Assembly: GCA_027186245.1 (NCBI GenBank)
Contig: CP114482.1
Location: forward strand, 25,067,209 to 25,131,208
DNA from: Coriaria nepalensis
Lineage: Eukaryota > Streptophyta > Magnoliopsida > Cucurbitales > Coriariaceae
Length of the DNA stretch: 64,000 bases
Direction of reading: 5' to 3'
Shown here piece by piece: positions 60,622 through 64,000 of this stretch (positions are counted from its first letter, which is position 1; the number at the start of each line of letters is the position of its first letter). Under the pieces are notes generated by a model that was not told the origin of the DNA, searched no databases, and saw only the letters and a list, made by a program, of their open reading frames with translations. The translations under genes were made by a program, and so were the position numbers.

Positions 60622-61461
60622 ATTAGAATGATTTACTGACTAAAAAAGGCGCAAAAATATGACTTTAAGGCTAAAAAAATGCATAGTTGCCATCAATAGA
60701 TCAATTGCAAATTATGCATGAAGGTGGTGTTCTAAATGCAAAAAGAGAATTGGTTCGAAGTGCCTTCAAACAATTTAATGATTGAAAAGACTGAGTGATA
60801 TGCTTTTTAATGCTAAAATAATGCATTGTTGTCTTCAATAGATTAATTACAAGTTATGTAAGAAAATAATGTTTGAAGGGCGAAAATAGAATTCGTTCGA
60901 ATTAATTTAGAATGACTTAATGACTAGAAGAGACTCAGTGACATTACTTTAAGGCTAAACAAATGCATTGTTGCCTTCAATAGATCCACTGCAAGTTATG
61001 CACGAAAGTCATGTTTAAATGCCGAATTTCATACGAAGTGAATTAGAATGATTTACTGACTAAAAAAGGCGCAAAAATATGACTTTAAGGCTAAAAAAAT
61101 GCATAGTTGCCATCAATAGATCAATTGCAAATTATGCATGAAGGTGGCGTTCTAAATGCAAAAAGAGAATTGGTTCGAAGTGCCTTCAAACAATTTAATG
61201 ATTGAAAAGACTGAGTGATATGCTTTTTAATGCTAAAATAATGCATTGTTGTCTTCAATAGATTAATTACAAGTTATGTAAGAAAATAATATTTGAAGGG
61301 CGAAAATGGAATTCGGTCGAACTAATTTAGAATGATTTAATGACTAGAAGAGACTCAGTGACATGACTTTAAAGCTAAACAAATGCATTGTTGCCTTCAA
61401 TAGATCAACTGCAAGTTACGCACGAAAGTCATGTTTAAAGGCCGAATTTCGTTCGAAGTGA
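60622..61461 (+). repeat. Two tandem 420-bp units with C-like tract in monomer A
   Basis: Units at 60622 and 61042 each contain attagaatg, aaaaaaggcgc, gactttaaggctaaaaaaat and gcatgaaggtgg in monomer A. They differ by ggtggtgttc versus ggtggcgttc and in the B and C parts (acattactttaagg in the first, acatgactttaaagc in the second). The tandem pair shows that this altered A monomer is spreading by local duplication. Confidence 0.85.
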
Positions 61462-63136
61462 TTTAGAATGATTTACTGACTATAAGAGCCGCAAAAATAT
61501 GACTTGAACGCTAAAAAAGGCATAGTTGCCATCAATAGATCAATTGCAAGTTATGCACGAAAGTCGCGTTTTAAATGCAAAAAGAGAATTGGTTCGAAGT
61601 GCCTTCAAACAATTTAATGATTGAAAAGACTGAGTGATATGCTTTTTAATGCTAAAATAATGCATTGTTGTCTTCAATAGATTAATTACAAGTTATGTAA
61701 GAAAATAATGTTTGAAGGGCGAAAATAGAATTCGTTCGAATTAATTTAGAATGACTTAATGACTAGAAGAGACTCAGTGACATTACTTTAAGGCTAAACA
61801 AATGCATTGTTGCCTTCAATAGATCCACTGCAAGTTATGCACGAAAGTCATGTTTAAATGCCGAATTTCATACGAAGTGAATTAGAATGATTTACTGACT
61901 AAAAAAAGCGCAAAAATATGACTTTAAGGCTAAAAAAATGCATAGTTGCCATCAATAGATCAATTGCAAATTATGCATGAAGGTGGCGTTCTAAATGCAA
62001 AAAGAGAATTGGTTCGAAGTGCCATCCAACAATTTAATGATTGAAAAGACTGAGTGATATGCTTTTTATTGCTAAAATAATGCATTGTTGTCTTCAATAG
62101 ATTAATTACAAGTTATGTAAGAAAACAATATTTGAAGGGCGAAAATAGAATTCGTTCGAACTAATTTAGAATGATTTAATGACTAGAAGAGACTCAGTGA
62201 CATGACTTTAGGGATAAACAAATGCATTGTTGCCTTCAATAGATCAACGGCAAGTTACGCACGAAAGTCATGTTTAAATGCCGAATTTCATACGAAGTGA
62301 TTTAGAATGATTTACTGACTAAAAGAGACGCAAAAATATGACTTGAACGCTAAAAAATGCATAGTTGCCATCAATAGATCAATTGCAAGTTATGCACGAA
62401 AGTCGCGTTTTAAATGCAAAAAGAGAATTGGTTCGAAGTTCCTTCAAACAATTTAATGATTGAAAAGACTGAGTGTATGCTTTTCAATGCTAAAATAATG
62501 CATTGTTGTCTTCAATAGATTAATTACAAGTTATGTAAGAAAATAATATTTGAAGGGCGAAAATAGAATTCGTTCGAACTAATTTAGAATGATTTAATGA
62601 CTAGAAGAGACTCAGTGACATGACTTTAAGGCTAAACAAATACATTGTTGCCTTCAATAGATCAACCGCAAGTTATGCACGGAAGTCACGTTTAAATGCC
62701 GAATTTCATACGAAGTGATTTAGAATGATTTACTGACAAAAAGAGACGCAAAAATATGACTTGAACGCTAAAAAATGCATAGTTGCCATCAATAGATCAA
62801 TTGCAAGTTATGCACGAAAGTCGCGTTTTAAATGCAAAAAGAGAATTGGTTCGAAGTGCCTTCAAACAATTTAATGATTGAAAAGACTGAGTGTATGCTT
62901 TTTAATGCTAAAATAGTGCATTGTTGTCTTCAATAGATTAATTATAAGTTATGTAAGAAAATAATGTTTTAAGGGCGAAAATAGAATTCGTTCGAATTAA
63001 TTTAGAATGATTTAATGACTAAAAGAGACTCAATGACATGACTTTAAGGCTAAACAAATGCATTGTTGCCTTCAATAAATCAACTGCAAGTTACGCACGA
63101 AAGTCATGTTTAAAGGACGAATTTCGTTCGAAGTGA
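61462..63136 (+). repeat. Four mixed units of the right end
   Basis: Units at 61462 (tataagagccgc, otherwise ordinary), 61881 (420 bp, C-like tract in A, aaaaaaagcgc), 62301 (418 bp, gagtgtatgc) and 62719 (418 bp, gacaaaaagagacgc, gagtgtatgc, aatagtgcattg, aattataag). The last begins like the unit at 32126 (gacaaaaagagacgc preceded by ggaagtcacgttt), which lies 30.6 kb away. Old variants can thus survive far apart in the array. Confidence 0.84.
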
Positions 63137-63974
63137 TTGAGAATGATTTACTGACTAAAAGAGACGCAAAAATATGACTTGAACGCTAAAAAATGCATAG
63201 TTGCCATCAGTAGATCAATTGCAAGTTATGCACAAAAGTCACGTTTCAAATGCAAAAAGAGAATTGGTTCGAAGTGCCTTCAAACAATTTAATGATTGAA
63301 AAGACTGAGTGATATGCTTTTTAATGCTAAAATAATGCATTGTTGTCTTCAATAGATTAATTACAAGTTATGTAAGAAAATAATATTTGAAGGGCGAAAA
63401 TGGAATTCGTTCGAACTAATTTAGAATGATTTAATGACTAGAAGAGACTCGGTGACAGGAATTTAAGGCTAAAGAAATGCATTGTTGCCTATAATAGATC
63501 AATTGCAAGTTAAGCACGAAAGTCATGTTTAAATGCCGAATTTCATATGAAGTGATTTAGAATGATTTATTGACTAAAAGAGACGAAAAAATATGACTTG
63601 AATGCTAAAAAATGCATAGTTGCCATCAATAGATCAATTGCAAGTTATGCACGAAAGTCGCGTTTCAAATGCAAAAAGAGAATTGGTTCGAAGTGCCTTC
63701 AAACAATTTAATGATTGAAAAGACTGAGTGATATGCTTTTTAATGCTAAAATAATGCATTGTTGTCTTCAATAGATTAATTACAAGTTATGTAAGAAAAT
63801 AATGTTTGAAGGGCGAAAATAGAATTCGTTCGAATTAATTTAGAATGACTTAATGACTAGAAGAGACTCAGTGACATTACTTTAAGGCTAAACAAATGCA
63901 TTGTTGCCTTCAATAGATCCACTGCAAGTTATGCACGAAAGTCATGTTTAAATGCCGAATTTCATACGAAGTGA
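63137..63974 (+). repeat. Two-unit module, fourth partial copy
   Basis: The A monomer of the first unit (63137) is of another type (catcagtagatc, gcacaaaagtcacg). From its B end onward the module matches the others: gaaaatggaattcg, gactcggtgacagg, gcctataatag, gttaagcacg, then gagacgaaaaaatatg at 63556. It is followed, as at 58528 and 60622, by an A monomer starting attagaatg, so three consecutive units are shared between these places. Confidence 0.83.
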
Positions 63975-64000
63975 ATTAGAATGATTTACTGACTAAAAAA
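63975..64000 (+). repeat. Truncated monomer A at the window edge
   Basis: The last 26 bp begin a new A monomer with attagaatgatttactgac followed by taaaaaa, the start found in the C-like-tract family (58528, 60622, 61042, 61881). The array continues past the window. Confidence 0.85.

Larger units (their letters stand above)
1..64000 (+). repeat. Tandem satellite DNA array, 419-bp trimeric higher-order repeat, whole window
   Basis: The start motif of monomer A (tttagaatg or a one-base variant) recurs at 1, 420, 839, 1258 and so on to 63975. Almost all intervals are 419 bp; a minority are 418, 420 or 424, and one is 702. Counting these starts gives 153 unit equivalents, all in one orientation. 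Each unit holds three related monomers in fixed order A-B-C. Every frame on both strands is broken by stops within each unit, and the few 65-84 codon open frames are repeat-internal. No unique sequence, transposon end or simple-sequence tract interrupts the array. This is the organisation of eukaryotic centromeric or heterochromatic satellites. I do not recognise the family. The array runs off both ends of the window. Confidence 0.98.

Noticed and set aside
1..64000. CRISPR array
   Set aside because: The repeats are about 140 and 419 bp, directly adjacent, without unique spacers of constant short length, and no cas genes are present.
1..64000. Telomeric repeats, rDNA or a transposon with terminal repeats
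   Set aside because: No short TTAGGG-like or TTAGG runs, no rRNA-like GC-rich stretch and no inverted or long terminal repeats bounded by target duplications were seen.
1..64000. Identity with a named satellite (for example alpha satellite or the 142-bp tenebrionid beetle satellites)
   Set aside because: The monomer lengths are suggestive of the latter, but length alone is not evidence and I cannot align the sequences here. A search of the trimer consensus against satellite databases would decide.

Overview
The whole 64 kb window is one uninterrupted tandem satellite DNA array. I see no protein-coding gene, RNA gene, transposon, CRISPR array or unique-sequence island. The basic unit is a trimer of 419 bp made of three diverged but related monomers: A (142 bp), B (141 bp) and C (136 bp), always in the same order and orientation. 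Tracing the A-monomer start (tttagaatg or a variant) from base 1 to base 63975 gives 153 unit equivalents: 151 complete trimers plus one five-monomer unit at 28490-29191, about 458 monomers in all. Most units are exactly 419 bp. The exceptions are 418 or 420 bp (single-base indels), 424 bp (a 5-bp microduplication, twice) and the pentamer.

The window suggests the nuclear genome of a eukaryote, probably a centromeric, pericentromeric or other heterochromatic block. The first unit is 31.5% G+C by hand count. CpG is not depleted in it (13 CpG against about 10 expected), which is unlike heavily methylated vertebrate or plant satellites and fits a lineage with little germline CpG methylation, such as many arthropods. 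I do not recognise the satellite and cannot name the species.

Above the trimer there is a second level of order. 1-4190: units of mixed type. 4191-8798: two unit types tend to alternate as about 838-bp dimers. 8799-11731: mixed units ending in a 555-bp segment that recurs downstream. About 11640-21766: four tandem copies of a 2,513-bp super-repeat (six units, one carrying a 1-bp deletion), nearly identical by eye. 22067-22621: second copy of the 555-bp flank. 22622-39256: the most heterogeneous part, with the C/A hybrid monomer at 28773-28915 and a tandem 843-bp duplication at 32965-34650. 39257-55596: unit types (called alpha, beta, gamma, delta, epsilon here) reused in four-unit modules of 1,676 bp, plus a ten-unit (4,189 bp) long-range duplication. 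55597-64000: recurring two-unit modules and a family of A monomers with a C-like tract.

No genes act together here. What the sequence records is homogenisation by unequal crossover and conversion, at the scale of a monomer, a trimer, and blocks of two to ten trimers. Two features recur in every unit and could matter to chromatin: a TTCGAA dyad at the end of each monomer (spacing 136-142 bp), and helically phased A-tracts in monomer A.
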